A stretch of DNA of 64,000 bases, from contig NZ_FRCR01000002.1 in assembly GCF_900142995.1 (NCBI RefSeq), forward strand, positions 62,001-126,000, in the 5' to 3' direction. The DNA comes from Caldanaerovirga acetigignens. Its GTDB lineage: Bacteria; Bacillota; Thermosediminibacteria; Thermosediminibacterales; Thermosediminibacteraceae. The notes beneath the pieces are model-generated. The model did no database searches and was not told where the DNA came from. It saw only the letters and a list, made by a program, of their open reading frames with translations. The position numbers and the translations under genes were made by a program. Of this stretch, positions 51,060 to 61,088 are shown piece by piece (the first letter of the stretch is position 1; each line of letters starts with the position of its first letter).

Positions 51060-51863
51060 TCACCTTTTAGGGATCTGAACCACCACTTCAATATATTCTC
51101 CTCTATCATATTCCTTATATTCAGCTTTATATCCTGTCTCTTTGATATTGCTCACAAGCTTTTTAACGGAATTGATAAATATTCTTATATCTTTTATTGC
51201 AACTTTCAACATCCTTTTATTTCCTATCTTATCCTTTTTTTCATGTAATTTCTGTAATGTTCTTTCCACTAATTCCTCAGTCTGCCTGACATTTAATTTT
51301 TTTTCAACTATTTTCTTCAGTATTTCCCTTTGAAGACTTTCTTCAGGTAGTTTCAGCAAAGCTCTTGCGTGCCTTTCTGTTAAATTTTCCTGGGAAATAA
51401 TTTTTAAAATATCTTCAGGCATTTTTAATATTCTAATCTTATTTGCTATGGTCGATTGGCTTTTTCCCAATCGCTCAGCAAGCTGCTCTTGTGTTAGTCC
51501 GTGCTCGTCAATCAGTTGCCTATAACCTTCCGCCTCTTCTATAAAATTTAAATTCTCTCGCTGCAAGTTCTCAATTAATGCCATAATTGCTGAGTCAGTT
51601 TCTTTAACATCGCGCACTACTGCTGGGATTTCTTTTAGTCCCGCCTGCAGGCATGCTCGCCATCTTCTCTCCCCAGCAATTAATTCATATTCGTTTTTCC
51701 CCATCCTTCTTACCACTATAGGTTGAAGTACTCCGTATATTTTTATCGAATCAATTAGATCTTGCAATGATTTATCGTCAAAATTTTTTCTAGGCTGGTA
51801 AGGGTTTGGTTTTATAGCATCTACAGGAATATTTATAATCTCGCTTTTCCTTCCCCCCCACAC
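51060..51863 (-). CDS. noc: Nucleoid occlusion protein Noc
   Basis: A ParB-like protein of 267 residues that binds NBS sites and the membrane, blocking FtsZ assembly over the chromosome. It has the CTP motif GERRWRACLQAG, the [12 protein letters not shown] segment, a helix-turn-helix (TQEQLAERLGKSQSTIANKI), and the family-specific end YIEVVVQIPKR that separates Noc from Spo0J. The N-terminus WGGRKSE is short, so the membrane-targeting helix of Bacillus Noc is not obvious. GTG start at 51861-51863 is chosen for AGGCGGTGG spacing; a TTG at 51869 is possible. A perfect NBS is present at 18166-18185. Confidence 0.92.
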   Translation of the reverse strand: MWGGRKSEIINIPVDAIKPNPYQPRKNFDDKSLQDLIDSIKIYGVLQPIVVRRMGKNEYELIAGERRWRACLQAGLKEIPAVVRDVKETDSAIMALIENLQRENLNFIEEAEGYRQLIDEHGLTQEQLAERLGKSQSTIANKIRILKMPEDILKIISQENLTERHARALLKLPEESLQREILKKIVEKKLNVRQTEELVERTLQKLHEKKDKIGNKRMLKVAIKDIRIFINSVKKLVSNIKETGYKAEYKEYDRGEYIEVVVQIPKR

Positions 51864-51935
51864 AAACAACCACCGCCTCTTTTTTTTAGTGTATTATTCT
51901 ATACAACTTTTTCAAACTCCTTCTTTTTTTGGAAA

Positions 51936-52664
51936 TTATTTCATAAAAAGAGGCTTTTTTTCAGGTATTCCTTCTCTTCTTGGGTATTCTATCGGCGTCT
52001 TTCCAACCTTTTCCACAACCACAAGACTCCTTTTAATTCCAATCGGCAGTTCGTAATATATTACATCCTCTAACCTTCCTCCTAATATTTCAAATACACC
52101 CCTTGATTGCACAATTTCCTCTTCCGGCTCCTTACCTTTTAATGCCACGAAAAATCCTCCTAATTTTACAAAAGGCAAACACAATTCCAACAGAACATTT
52201 AAAGCTGATACAGCCCTCGCAAAGGCATAATCATATTTTTCTCTGAATTGCATATTTTTTCCATAATTTTCAGCTCGCCCACATAAAACGTAAGTTTCTT
52301 TTAATCCCAAATTCTTAATTGTATTTTCCAGAAAAATCGTCTTCTTTTTATTTGAATCCAATAAATAGATTTCTAAATCCCTTCTTGATATTTTGATCGG
52401 TATTCCGGGAAATCCTGCACCTGTCCCTATGTCTATAATTTTTACACCAAAAGGAATTTCAATCATTTTTAATACCATTAACGAATCTATTATGTGCTTT
52501 ACCATAAATTCCTCTTCGTCTTTTACAGAAGTTAAATTTACTTTCTTGTTCCAAATTTCAATTTCGTTTCTGTATTGTTCGTATTTCGCAGCATTATTTT
52601 CTTCTATTTCGATATTTACCCATCTAGCTATTTCGATCAATTTTTTTTTAAAGTTATTTTTCAT
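51936..52664 (-). CDS. rsmG: 16S rRNA (guanine527-N7)-methyltransferase RsmG
   Basis: A 242-residue SAM methyltransferase (GidB). Motif I is [30 protein letters not shown] and the catalytic-region [14 protein letters not shown] follow. Methylates G527 of 16S rRNA, which affects streptomycin sensitivity. ATG 52662-52664 with GAGGAAG in front, overlapping the mnmG stop by 11 bases. Confidence 0.97.
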   Translation of the reverse strand: MKNNFKKKLIEIARWVNIEIEENNAAKYEQYRNEIEIWNKKVNLTSVKDEEEFMVKHIIDSLMVLKMIEIPFGVKIIDIGTGAGFPGIPIKISRRDLEIYLLDSNKKKTIFLENTIKNLGLKETYVLCGRAENYGKNMQFREKYDYAFARAVSALNVLLELCLPFVKLGGFFVALKGKEPEEEIVQSRGVFEILGGRLEDVIYYELPIGIKRSLVVVEKVGKTPIEYPRREGIPEKKPLFMK

Positions 52665-54543
52665 GCTTCTTCCTCTTTCTTTCCGCTTCAAGGTATATCA
52701 ATAAGATTGTAATATCTGCAGGATTTACTCCGGAAATCCTCGATGCCTGTCCAATGGATTCCGGTCTTATCTTTTTCAATTTTTCTTTTGCCTCCATTCT
52801 AAGACCGTAAATTTTATCGTAATCTATATCCTCAGGTATTTTTTTGTTTTCCATCTTCTTGAAATTTTCCACCTGTTTTAACTGCCTCTTTATATACCCA
52901 TCGAATGCAACCATTATCTCCACCTGTTCAATTACCTCATTCGGCAGTTCGGGTCTTTCTTTGTCAATAATTTTTAAAAGCTCATAACTTATTTCTGGCC
53001 TTTTTAAAAGATCTTCCAGAGTCGCAGGGGTATTCAATGGCGTTGATCCGATTTCTTCCAAAGCCATATTTACTTCTGAAGTAGGCGTCACTTTTGTCGA
53101 CCTCAATCTTTCTATCTCTTCTTCAATCATTATCTTTTTCTTTATGAATTTTTGATATCTTTCCTCTGTTATCAATCCAACTCTGTAACCTATATCCGTC
53201 AGTCTTATGTCTGCATTATCATTCCTCAATAACAGCCTGTACTCGGCACGGGATGTCAACATCCTGTAAGGTTCTTCAGTACCTTTAGTCACCAAGTCGT
53301 CTATCAGCACGCCTATATAAGCATCAGACCTTTTTAATATTAGCGGCTCTTTTTCTTTTATCTTCAATGCCGCATTTATGCCTGCAACTAATCCTTGCGC
53401 CGCTGCCTCTTCATACCCGGAAGTACCGTTTATTTGCCCTGCCATGTACAGACCTTCAATTTCCTTAGTTTCCAAAGTCAATTTTAATTGGGTAGGCACA
53501 ACGTAATCATACTCTATGGCATATCCAGCACGCATCATTTTTACATTTTCTAGACCTTTTATCGTCCTTAATATTTCTAGCTGTACATCTTCTGGAAGGC
53601 TCGTTGAAACTCCCTGCAGGTACATCTCACAAGTATTCAGCCCTTCTGGCTCTACAAATACCTGATGGGATTCTTTTTCTGGAAAATTTACTATTTTCAC
53701 TTCAATACTCGGACAATATCGTGGTCCTACACCTTTGATTTGTCCAGTGTAAAGCGGCGCCCTATGTAAATTTTTCCTAATTATCTCATGCGTCTTTTCA
53801 TTTGTATATGTGAGCCAGCATGAAACTTGGGGCCTTTCAATCCTCTCAGTTTCATAAGAAAACGGTATTATAACTTCATCTCCCGGCTGTTCTACCATTT
53901 TTGAAAAATCTATTGAATCCCTGTGGACTCTAGGAGGTGTTCCCGTCTTAAATCTTCCCAATTCGAATCCGAGTTCCTCCAAACATTTTGAAAGCTCATT
54001 AGCCGGGAATAACCCATTAGGTCCTCCGCTGTAGCTTACATCTCCAATTACTATTCTACCCCTAAGATACACACCCGTAGTCAGTATAACGGCTTTTGCG
54101 TAAAATATACCCCCCGTCTTCGTTGCTACACCTTTAACCTTTGTCCCTTCTACCAAAATTTTTGTCACTTCAGCCTGTACAATGTCCAGGTTATTTTGCC
54201 TTTCTAACGTATACTTCATTGAAAACTGGTATGCTTTTTTATCAGCTTGCGCTCTTAATGCTCGCACTGCAGGCCCCTTTTTAGTATTCAGCATCCTCAC
54301 CTGAATCAGCGTTTTATCTATGTTTTTCGCCATCTCTCCTCCTAAAGCATCTATTTCTCTCACAAGATGACCTTTAGCAGGCCCTCCAATAGAGGGGTTA
54401 CATGGCATCATCGCAATGCTGTCGAGGTTCAATGAAAAAACAACCGTTTTTAGGCCTAATCGTGCTGATGCCAGCGCTGCTTCACAACCGGCGTGCCCCG
54501 CACCAACAACGGCAACATCGTAATAGCCAGCAGTGTATTCCAT
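52654..54543 (-). CDS. mnmG: tRNA uridine 5-carboxymethylaminomethyl modification enzyme MnmG
   Basis: FAD-dependent partner of MnmE that modifies the wobble uridine of several tRNAs. The 629-residue product begins with the FAD motif [17 protein letters not shown], has [20 protein letters not shown] with a conserved Cys, and the C-terminal GidA domain ending [22 protein letters not shown] 54541-54543 with GAGGGTG upstream. It follows mnmE by 11 bases. Confidence 0.98.
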   Translation of the reverse strand: MEYTAGYYDVAVVGAGHAGCEAALASARLGLKTVVFSLNLDSIAMMPCNPSIGGPAKGHLVREIDALGGEMAKNIDKTLIQVRMLNTKKGPAVRALRAQADKKAYQFSMKYTLERQNNLDIVQAEVTKILVEGTKVKGVATKTGGIFYAKAVILTTGVYLRGRIVIGDVSYSGGPNGLFPANELSKCLEELGFELGRFKTGTPPRVHRDSIDFSKMVEQPGDEVIIPFSYETERIERPQVSCWLTYTNEKTHEIIRKNLHRAPLYTGQIKGVGPRYCPSIEVKIVNFPEKESHQVFVEPEGLNTCEMYLQGVSTSLPEDVQLEILRTIKGLENVKMMRAGYAIEYDYVVPTQLKLTLETKEIEGLYMAGQINGTSGYEEAAAQGLVAGINAALKIKEKEPLILKRSDAYIGVLIDDLVTKGTEEPYRMLTSRAEYRLLLRNDNADIRLTDIGYRVGLITEERYQKFIKKKIMIEEEIERLRSTKVTPTSEVNMALEEIGSTPLNTPATLEDLLKRPEISYELLKIIDKERPELPNEVIEQVEIMVAFDGYIKRQLKQVENFKKMENKKIPEDIDYDKIYGLRMEAKEKLKKIRPESIGQASRISGVNPADITILLIYLEAERKRKKHEK

Positions 54544-54554
54544 TTTCATCACCC

Positions 54555-55940
54555 TCATTTTCCAATGCAAAAATTTTCAAATATTGCTTTTATAACATCT
54601 TCGTTTACGTTGTCTCCCGTAATTTCTCCTAAAAATTCCAGAGCTTCCCTTACTTCCATTGCAACAACTTCCATTGGAATAGATTCTTCTAAAGCCTTTT
54701 CTCCTCTTTCTAAAGCCTCGACTGCTTTTCTTATTGCCTGGCTGTGTCTTGCTCGCGTTATTAAAATCCCTTCCTCCAAAGAACCTATATTTTTCGTCAC
54801 TGCTTGGTATATGGCCTCTTTTAACTCTTCAATACCCTCTTCTTTAAGCGCGGAAATCTTTATTATATTCTTTCCTGGAAAAATTTTTTCTAATTTCTCT
54901 AAGTCTATCTTTTCAGGTAGGTCAATCTTGTTTATAACTAATATCACATATTTTTCTTTTACAAGTTCGGCAATATCTATATCTTCTTTTTTTAATTCAT
55001 CGGACGCATCAAACATCAAGATAACGAGTTCGGCTTTTTCAAGGGATTCCAACGCCTTTCGTACTCCTATTTTTTCAACCTCATCTGTTGCCTCCCTTAT
55101 ACCCGCAGTATCTATAATTTTTATCGGTATTCCTTTTATGTTTATATATTCTTCTATTACGTCTCTCGTCGTGCCTGGAATGTCTGTAACTATCGCTCTT
55201 TTTTCCTTCAATAGAGAATTTAAAAGCGAAGATTTGCCCACATTAGGCCTTCCTAAAATGACAGTTGACAATCCTTCTCTCACAATCTTTCCTGCTTTCG
55301 ATTTATTTAAAATTTTTTCCATTTCCTCCTTTAATTTTTTTATTTCACCTGCAATTGTTTCTGAGTCAAAACAAGGTATATCATCTTCCGGAAAATCTAT
55401 ACTAGCCTCAATATGCGCAAGTATTCTTATTAAATTATGTCTCATTTCACGTATCTTTTCTGATAATCCTCCTCGCAGCTGTTCCTGTGCAATTTTCAAC
55501 GACCTTTCAGTTTTAGCGCGAATAACATCAATTACCGCCTCAGCCTGGGAAAGGTCTATTCTCCCGTTTAAAAAAGCCCTCTTTGTAAATTCTCCTGGTC
55601 TTGCCATTCTAGCTCCGCAAGATAAAACTATTTCTAGAATCCTATTTTGTACAGTAAACCCCCCATGGCTGTTTATTTCTACCATATCTTCCCTTGTATA
55701 AGTATAAGGTGCCTTGTATTTGACAATAAGTACTTCGTCAATGGTCTCTTTAGTTTCTGGGTCAATAATATCTCCCAAGTACATTTTCCTTGGCTCCATA
55801 TCACAGGGTTTTATTTTCCTTGGAACGAATATCCTGTCCGCTATATTAAAAGAATCATCTCCACTTATTCTTATTATCCCAATTCCGCCTTCACCTAATG
55901 GTGTAGATATGGCAGCAATAGTATCCCTTTCATAATCCAT
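54555..55940 (-). CDS. mnmE: tRNA modification GTPase MnmE
   Basis: A 461-residue GTPase: N-terminal formyl-THF-binding domain (about 1-118), helical domain, and inserted G domain (about 222-375) with [19 protein letters not shown] and NKIDL. The C-terminus is FCIGK with the catalytic Cys. Works with MnmG. GGGGGAG precedes the ATG. Confidence 0.98.
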   Translation of the reverse strand: MDYERDTIAAISTPLGEGGIGIIRISGDDSFNIADRIFVPRKIKPCDMEPRKMYLGDIIDPETKETIDEVLIVKYKAPYTYTREDMVEINSHGGFTVQNRILEIVLSCGARMARPGEFTKRAFLNGRIDLSQAEAVIDVIRAKTERSLKIAQEQLRGGLSEKIREMRHNLIRILAHIEASIDFPEDDIPCFDSETIAGEIKKLKEEMEKILNKSKAGKIVREGLSTVILGRPNVGKSSLLNSLLKEKRAIVTDIPGTTRDVIEEYINIKGIPIKIIDTAGIREATDEVEKIGVRKALESLEKAELVILMFDASDELKKEDIDIAELVKEKYVILVINKIDLPEKIDLEKLEKIFPGKNIIKISALKEEGIEELKEAIYQAVTKNIGSLEEGILITRARHSQAIRKAVEALERGEKALEESIPMEVVAMEVREALEFLGEITGDNVNEDVIKAIFENFCIGK

Positions 55941-55966
55941 GAAATTTTCTCCCCCTACTACAATTT

Positions 55967-55992
55967 ATCCTCCTGTCACTTGACAGGAGGAT
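55967..55992 (-). other. Strong hairpin at the jag-mnmE junction
   Basis: ATCCTCCTGTCA and TGACAGGAGGAT form a 12-bp inverted repeat with two bases at the centre, overlapping the jag stop codon. No T-run follows, so it may be an RNA processing or stability element rather than a terminator. Confidence 0.6.
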
Positions 55993-56608
55993 TCTTTAGC
56001 GAAATTATAACCCGCCGGTAAGGTTCTTCTCCTTCACTGTGTGTCTTCACACGACTGTCATTTTGGAGCGTGCTGTGAATAATCTTTCTCTCAGAAGGGG
56101 GCATAGGTTCCAGTGCTATACTCTTTTTTGTTTCCTTAACCTTTTTTGCCACTTTCAACGCCAATTCCTTTAATATTTTCTCTCTTTTACTTCTGTATCC
56201 TTCTACATCCAGCACAATCTTTTTGTATTCACTGCTTTCTTTATTTGCCACAAGTGTTGTTAAAAACTGCAGCGCATTAAGAGTAGCACCTCGCTTGCCT
56301 ATAATAATACCCATATTCTTCCCTTTCAATTCTATTTTGCACATACCATCTTCCTCGTATACTAAATTAATTTCAGGTGTTATCTTTAGAATATCAAAAA
56401 GTCCTTTTAAAAATTCTTGTGCCCTTTCTTCCGGTTTTTTCCTTAAAGTTACCCTTACTCTAGCCATTCTCGAAAGCAAACCGAATAGTCCCCTACTTCC
56501 TTCGTCTAAAACTTCTACTTTCACATCTTCCTTTTTTGCTTTTAGTTCTTTTAATGCCAAATCTAGCGCTTCCTCTACCGTTCTTCCCACTTTTTCCACG
56601 GTTTTCAT
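55976..56608 (-). CDS. jag: RNA-binding protein Jag (KhpB)
   Basis: A 210-residue protein with Jag-N (about 1-50, EKVGRTVEEALDLALKEL), a KH domain (about 75-150, with the GXXG loop IIGKRGATLNALQFL) and an R3H domain (about 150-208, with MPPSERKIIHSTL). It partners KhpA in RNA binding and cell elongation control in other Firmicutes. It follows yidC by one base. Confidence 0.96.
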   Translation of the reverse strand: MKTVEKVGRTVEEALDLALKELKAKKEDVKVEVLDEGSRGLFGLLSRMARVRVTLRKKPEERAQEFLKGLFDILKITPEINLVYEEDGMCKIELKGKNMGIIIGKRGATLNALQFLTTLVANKESSEYKKIVLDVEGYRSKREKILKELALKVAKKVKETKKSIALEPMPPSERKIIHSTLQNDSRVKTHSEGEEPYRRVIISLKNPPVK

Positions 56609-56609
56609 A

Positions 56610-57239
56610 TCATCTTGCCTCCTCCTTCGCAGAGGCTGGGGAGCGCATTATTAACACCTGCTGTAAAATCTGTAATAAATTGCTCACAACCCAGTATAAT
56701 GCAAGGCCCGAAGGGAATTTGGTTGCCATCCATCCTATAAAAATTGACATGACTATATTCATCGTTCCTTGCTGGCTATCGGGAGTCTGCACCATTCCTA
56801 CTTTTGAAGATACGTAAGTTGTAAACCCTGCAAGGATCGGCAAAATAAATGTAGAGTCAGGCATTCCAAGGTTCTTAATCCACAGAAAGCCTGCATTCCC
56901 GAAATTATACGTTTGCAATAATCTAAATAATGCAATAATAAACGGAAATTGTATGAGCAAAGGCAAACATCCACCCATCGGATTTACTTTATGTTCTTGA
57001 TAAAGCTTCATCAATTCTTTGTTTAGTTTTTCTTTATCGTTTTTATACTTTTCTTGAATTTTTTTCTGCAATGGAGCTATTTCTTGCATTTTTTTAATTG
57101 AATTAAATTGCTGAAAGCTAAATGGCAACAAAATCAGCTTTATCAAAGCCGTAAGCACTATTATTGCAATTCCGTAGTTCTTTGTATAAACGAATATAAA
57201 ATCCAGCATCTGTTTCATTATATTTTGCAAAAATTCCAT
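56610..57239 (-). CDS. yidC: Membrane protein insertase YidC
   Basis: A 209-residue Oxa1/YidC family insertase with five membrane helices, the cytoplasmic hairpin KMQEIAPLQKKIQEKYKND, the conserved MGGCLPLLIQFP and the closing ALYWVVSNLLQILQQ. The N-terminus (MEFLQNIMKQMLDFIFVYTKNYG) has no lipobox, unlike SpoIIIJ, which is common in clostridia. ATG 57237-57239 preferred over a TTG one codon upstream. Confidence 0.96.
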   Translation of the reverse strand: MEFLQNIMKQMLDFIFVYTKNYGIAIIVLTALIKLILLPFSFQQFNSIKKMQEIAPLQKKIQEKYKNDKEKLNKELMKLYQEHKVNPMGGCLPLLIQFPFIIALFRLLQTYNFGNAGFLWIKNLGMPDSTFILPILAGFTTYVSSKVGMVQTPDSQQGTMNIVMSIFIGWMATKFPSGLALYWVVSNLLQILQQVLIMRSPASAKEEAR

Positions 57240-57271
57240 CAATGCGCTCCCCCTTTTAAATTAAATATTTT

Positions 57272-57481
57272 TTAAACCGGATCGTAACCGCCGGGATGGA
57301 AGGGGTGGCATTTAATTATTCGCTTTAAAGCCTTCATTCCTCCCGCCAGCAATCCGTATTTTTCGATAGAAAGCTTCGCATATTCAGAACAAGAAGGATA
57401 AAATCTACAGCTTCTTGGCTTCAAAGGTGATATTGTTTTTTGATAAATTACTATTAAATATATGACTATTTTTTTAATCAT
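57272..57481 (-). CDS. yidD: Membrane protein insertion efficiency factor YidD
   Basis: A 69-residue protein: amphipathic start [16 protein letters not shown], the family signature [12 protein letters not shown], and [13 protein letters not shown] at the end. Associates with the inner face of the membrane and assists YidC. Overlaps rnpA by 8 bases. Confidence 0.96.
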   Translation of the reverse strand: MIKKIVIYLIVIYQKTISPLKPRSCRFYPSCSEYAKLSIEKYGLLAGGMKALKRIIKCHPFHPGGYDPV

Positions 57482-57824
57482 TTTCGTTCCCAGCCCAGAG
57501 GTTTAATTTTTTTAATAAAACTATCATCTGCCCTTTTATTTCTTTGTAGTCCGCTTTTTTTACATCTTCCTTCACCGAAATCACAACATCGAAACCCTTT
57601 TTTATACTATCGTAACTTGTCCTGAAGGCTTCTTTTATCCTTCTTTTTACCTTGTTTCTTGCTACACTTCTACCTATCTTTTTACTTACTGACACACCTA
57701 ATCTCGTATATCCTAGATCGTTTTCTTTTGCGTACATGGTAAAAAGAGGGCATCCAGCACGCCTTCCCTTTTTGTATACTGATATAAATTCGAAATTTTT
57801 TGTTAATCTTAAGCGTTTTTCCAA
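57474..57824 (-). CDS. rnpA: Ribonuclease P protein component
   Basis: A 116-residue basic protein that assists the RNase P RNA in tRNA 5' maturation. The RNR motif is [17 protein letters not shown] and the N-terminal [16 protein letters not shown] is typical. TTG start (57822-57824) with GGAGG ten bases upstream. Normal position after rpmH. Confidence 0.96.
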   Translation of the reverse strand: MEKRLRLTKNFEFISVYKKGRRAGCPLFTMYAKENDLGYTRLGVSVSKKIGRSVARNKVKRRIKEAFRTSYDSIKKGFDVVISVKEDVKKADYKEIKGQMIVLLKKLNLWAGNEND

Positions 57825-57853
57825 ATTCCCGTTTCCTCCGAAAATCTGTAATA

Positions 57854-57880
57854 AGGCCGCTTTTTCTTTTATGCGGCCCC
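57854..57880 (-). terminator. Hairpin between rpmH and rnpA
   Basis: GGCCGC / GCGGCC stem (about 8 bp with flanking pairs) followed by TTATTA on the minus strand; likely a partial terminator or processing site that lets rpmH be expressed more than rnpA. Confidence 0.55.
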
Positions 57881-58014
57881 TAAGCTGTTAACCTCTTCCT
57901 TCCTTTTAATCTTCTTCTTTTTATAACGTTCCTTCCACTCTTTGTGCTCATTCTCTTTCTAAAACCGTGAACTTTTTTCCTGTGTCTTCTGTTTGGCTGG
58001 TACGTCTGTTTCAT
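57880..58014 (-). CDS. rpmH: 50S ribosomal protein L34
   Basis: Very basic 44-residue protein: [28 protein letters not shown] and a closing KGRKRLTA, the full L34 sequence. GGGGGTGAAGAG precedes the ATG at 58012-58014. It is too short for a 60-residue cut-off but clear by sequence and position. Divergent from dnaA, with a strong promoter in the spacer. Confidence 0.97.
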   Translation of the reverse strand: MKQTYQPNRRHRKKVHGFRKRMSTKSGRNVIKRRRLKGRKRLTA

Positions 58015-58046
58015 CTCTTCACCCCCTCAGGCTGAAAACTAAGTAG

Positions 58047-58076
58047 ATTATAGCCGATAATATTAATAATTGTCAA
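58047..58076 (-). promoter_or_regulatory. rpmH promoter
   Basis: TTGACA (58071-58076) and TATAAT (58047-58052), perfect hexamers on the minus strand with an 18-base spacer. Confidence 0.9.
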
Positions 58077-58092
58077 GAAAATATGTTTCTTA

Positions 58093-58121
58093 TTGAATGT
58101 AATGTCGTATTTTGTTATCAT
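58093..58121 (+). promoter_or_regulatory. dnaA promoter
   Basis: TTGAAT (58093-58098) and TATCAT (58116-58121) with a 17-base spacer, 43 bases before the dnaA ATG. No DnaA boxes are evident in this 150-bp spacer, so autoregulation by DnaA at this promoter is not obvious. Confidence 0.7.
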
Positions 58122-58164
58122 TTTATTAGCTTCTAGTTCTTTTTTCTTTTAAGGAGGTTTTTAT

Positions 58165-59514
58165 ATGACCCACAATCTTTCCGACCTTTGGCAGCAGGTA
58201 CTTAAGGTACTCAGCAGCGAACTTAATAACGATGTTTCATTCAATACTTTCTTGAAACCCACAAAGCTCGTTGGAATTGAAGACGACATCGCCATAGTAG
58301 AGGTTCCCAACGATTTTCTTAAGGAAATCCTCGAGAAAAGGTACTCAAACCTCCTTAAGGACATATTAAGTTCAATCTTAAACCATAATGTCAGTATTTT
58401 CTTTAAAATTGATAGTTCTTCAATCTCCGAGCAGGCCTCTACTGTTGATACCATAGAAAAAGATACTAAGAGTTACAACGAAGAAATCCATTGTAACCTG
58501 AATTCCAAGTACACATTCGACACTTTCGTCGTCGGAAACAGCAACCGTTTTGCTCACGCCGCCTCTTTAGCTGTAGCCCAGGCTCCAGCTAAAGCATATA
58601 ATCCCCTTTTTATATACGGAGGAGTAGGTCTCGGTAAAACTCACCTCATGCACGCCATAGGTCATTATATTTTAGAGCACAATCCCTCTAGCAAGGTTAT
58701 GTACGTATCATCAGAAAAATTTACCAACGAACTTATTAACTCCATTCGCGACGATAAAAATGTAGAATTCAGAAATAAATACAGGAATATCGACGTGCTC
58801 TTGATAGACGATATTCAATTCATAGCCGGCAAAGAAAGGACTCAAGAGGAATTTTTCCATACCTTTAACGCTCTATACGAGGCAAATAAACAAATAATAA
58901 TATCCAGCGACCGGCCACCTAAAGAGATTCCAACTTTAGAAGAACGACTCCGCTCTCGATTCGAATGGGGGCTTATAACTGATATTCAGCCTCCAGACTT
59001 TGAGACTAGGATCGCAATTCTCAGGAAAAAAGCTATGATGGAAAATCTTACAGTCCCAGATGAAGTCATAAATTTTATTGCCACTAAAATTGAGACCAAT
59101 ATCAGAGAATTAGAAGGCGCATTGATTCGCATAGTTGCCTTTTCTTCTCTTACCAACAAACCCATAGACCTTGCACTGGCTGAACACGTTTTGAAAGATA
59201 TTCTGCCCAACAGCAAGCCTAAAACGGTTTCTGTATTGGATATACTACAAGTTGTTGGTAACTACTTTTCTGTTAAAATAGATGACTTCAAATCAAAAAA
59301 GAGGACGAAAGAGATTGCCTATGCAAGACAAGTGGCAATGTTCTTGTGCCGGGAATTGACTGATTTTTCGCTACCGAAAATAGGAGAAGAATTTGGCGGA
59401 AGAGATCATACAACAGTAATACACGCCTGCGAAAAAATATCAAAAGATATCCAGAAAGACCCTCAGTTTGCATCGTTAATCGAAAACTTAAAAAAGAAAA
59501 TCTTAAGTGGATGA
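58165..59514 (+). CDS. dnaA: Chromosomal replication initiator protein DnaA
   Basis: A 449-residue initiator: domain I (about 1-85), short linker, AAA+ domain III with Walker [17 protein letters not shown] and Walker B LLIDDIQF, and domain IV helix-turn-helix with the signature [15 protein letters not shown]. It binds the DnaA boxes in the downstream spacer. AAGGAGG precedes the ATG. Confidence 0.98.
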   Translation: MTHNLSDLWQQVLKVLSSELNNDVSFNTFLKPTKLVGIEDDIAIVEVPNDFLKEILEKRYSNLLKDILSSILNHNVSIFFKIDSSSISEQASTVDTIEKDTKSYNEEIHCNLNSKYTFDTFVVGNSNRFAHAASLAVAQAPAKAYNPLFIYGGVGLGKTHLMHAIGHYILEHNPSSKVMYVSSEKFTNELINSIRDDKNVEFRNKYRNIDVLLIDDIQFIAGKERTQEEFFHTFNALYEANKQIIISSDRPPKEIPTLEERLRSRFEWGLITDIQPPDFETRIAILRKKAMMENLTVPDEVINFIATKIETNIRELEGALIRIVAFSSLTNKPIDLALAEHVLKDILPNSKPKTVSVLDILQVVGNYFSVKIDDFKSKKRTKEIAYARQVAMFLCRELTDFSLPKIGEEFGGRDHTTVIHACEKISKDIQKDPQFASLIENLKKKILSG

Positions 59515-59762
59515 TGTGGAAAAATTTATTGATAATTATATTAATAACATGTGGAAACGTGTGGATAAATTATAAGCACAATTTTATTATGTGCACTGAG
59601 TGGATAAAATAACCACCGTTTCCAACAGGTTATCCACATAAAAAAATCTACAAGTAGAATTATTCACATTATTTATCCACATATCCACAATGCTTACTAC
59701 TACTACTCCTAATTCTGTACACCAAGTTCCAGTTTATTTCTCTTAAACGGAGGTTTTTTGAG
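59515..59762 (+). other. oriC: Replication origin oriC (dnaA-dnaN spacer)
   Basis: Contains perfect DnaA boxes at 59561-59569 (TGTGGATAA), 59630-59638 and 59673-59681 (TTATCCACA), and one-mismatch copies at 59599-59607, 59660-59668 and 59681-59689. The last pair (TTATCCACA overlapping ATATCCACA) is followed at about 59695 by a run of TAC trinucleotides, the DnaA-trio element of the basal unwinding system. An AT-rich stretch lies at 59520-59550. Confidence 0.95.
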
Positions 59763-60869
59763 ATGGAATTTTTAATAGATAAGGACGATCTTCTTTCGGG
59801 TATTTTAGTTGCCGAGAGATTTACTGCCGGAAAAACCACAATTCCTATCTTATCCGGCATCAAATTCTCAGCTTATGGAAGCACACTTGAACTTTCCGCT
59901 ACCGACCTTGAGATGGGTATAGAATACAGAGTGCCTGCGCAAATTATGGAAGAAGGAGATATCGTAATATCTACTAAGGCCCTTTCTGAAATCCTCAGGA
60001 AGTTGCCAAAAGGCCAGGTTTTATTTAAGCAGGACGGAGGGCAAGTCCGCGTCGAGTCGGGAGATTTTTACCTCACCATTCCAACCTTGGAAAGCGACGA
60101 TTTTCCAGAAGCAGTTCCTAATCAGACCAGCCCCTTGATCAAACTTCCAAAAGAAGTTCTTAAAAATATGATAAGACAGACGATATATGCAAGGGCTGAA
60201 GATTCAATAGCAAGGCCGGTATTAACTGGCGAACTTTTAGAGTTGAAAAACGGAAAATTTCATGTCGTTGCTCTAGATGGATTTAGGATAGCTTGGCGGT
60301 GGGAAGAGATAGAGGGAAGTGAATTCAGTATAGTTGTACCAGGTAGGGCTCTTCTGGAACTTACAAGAGCAATTTCAGCGGGAGAAGATTTTATCGAAAT
60401 ACATACCGGAAGCAACAAGGCAGTATTTTACACAAAAAATATATCCATATCCAGTAGGCTTCTGGAGGGAAAATTTATAGATTATGAACAGGTAGTGGAA
60501 ATTGAACCAAAAGTTACGGTGGTGGCGAACACCGATTTGCTACTTTCTAGTATCGAGCGGGCTTTTGTTGTTGCAAAGGAAGGCAGTAAAAACAATCTTA
60601 TAAAATTTAACATAGAAAGTAACTCTATAAAAATAAGCACCGAGTCGGAAATAGGTAGTGTTTACGAAAAAATCGACTGTGATACGTCAGGGGAGGAGCT
60701 TCTTGTAGCCTTTAACGCCCGTTTCTTTATAGAGGCCTTGAGGTCTGTTGAAAAACCAGAAATAGAAATGAAGTTTGCTGGAGAAGTTGGACCCTGTGTT
60801 ATAAGACCGTTGGGTGTTGATAATCACGTAAATTTCATCCTTCCCGTAAGGCTAAGGAGTGATGGTTAG
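59763..60869 (+). CDS. dnaN: DNA polymerase III beta subunit (sliding clamp)
   Basis: A 368-residue ring-forming clamp with three similar domains: EFLIDKDDLLSGILVAERF at the start, AGKTTIPILSGIKFSA in domain 1, ARPVLTGELLE in domain 2 and the closing VNFILPVRLRSDG, which holds the usual P-[VM]-R clamp terminus. CGGAGG precedes the ATG. Confidence 0.98.
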   Translation: MEFLIDKDDLLSGILVAERFTAGKTTIPILSGIKFSAYGSTLELSATDLEMGIEYRVPAQIMEEGDIVISTKALSEILRKLPKGQVLFKQDGGQVRVESGDFYLTIPTLESDDFPEAVPNQTSPLIKLPKEVLKNMIRQTIYARAEDSIARPVLTGELLELKNGKFHVVALDGFRIAWRWEEIEGSEFSIVVPGRALLELTRAISAGEDFIEIHTGSNKAVFYTKNISISSRLLEGKFIDYEQVVEIEPKVTVVANTDLLLSSIERAFVVAKEGSKNNLIKFNIESNSIKISTESEIGSVYEKIDCDTSGEELLVAFNARFFIEALRSVEKPEIEMKFAGEVGPCVIRPLGVDNHVNFILPVRLRSDG

Positions 60870-61087
60870 TGAAGGAGGTCCCCATAAGAACTGAAACAAT
60901 AAACCTCGACCAGTTTTTGAAATGGTCAGGCATCGTTTTGACTGGGGGACAGGCAAAACTTATAATAAAACAGGGACTTGTTAAAGTGAATGGACAGGTT
61001 GAGACGAAGAGGTCAAGAAAACTTCATCCGGGAGATGTGGTGGAGTTTCAAGGCCAGACCTTTCTTGTAAAGGGCGGGAGTGAATAA
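60869..61087 (+). CDS. yaaA: S4-domain protein YaaA (RlbA)
   Basis: A 72-residue S4-like RNA-binding protein: LDQFLKWSGIVLTGGQAK, then VKVNGQVETKRSRKLHPGD, the S4 fold signature. Linked to ribosome assembly in Bacillus. GTG start overlapping the last base of the dnaN stop; AAGGAGTGAT within the dnaN end. Confidence 0.95.
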   Translation: MKEVPIRTETINLDQFLKWSGIVLTGGQAKLIIKQGLVKVNGQVETKRSRKLHPGDVVEFQGQTFLVKGGSE

Positions 61088-61088
61088 T

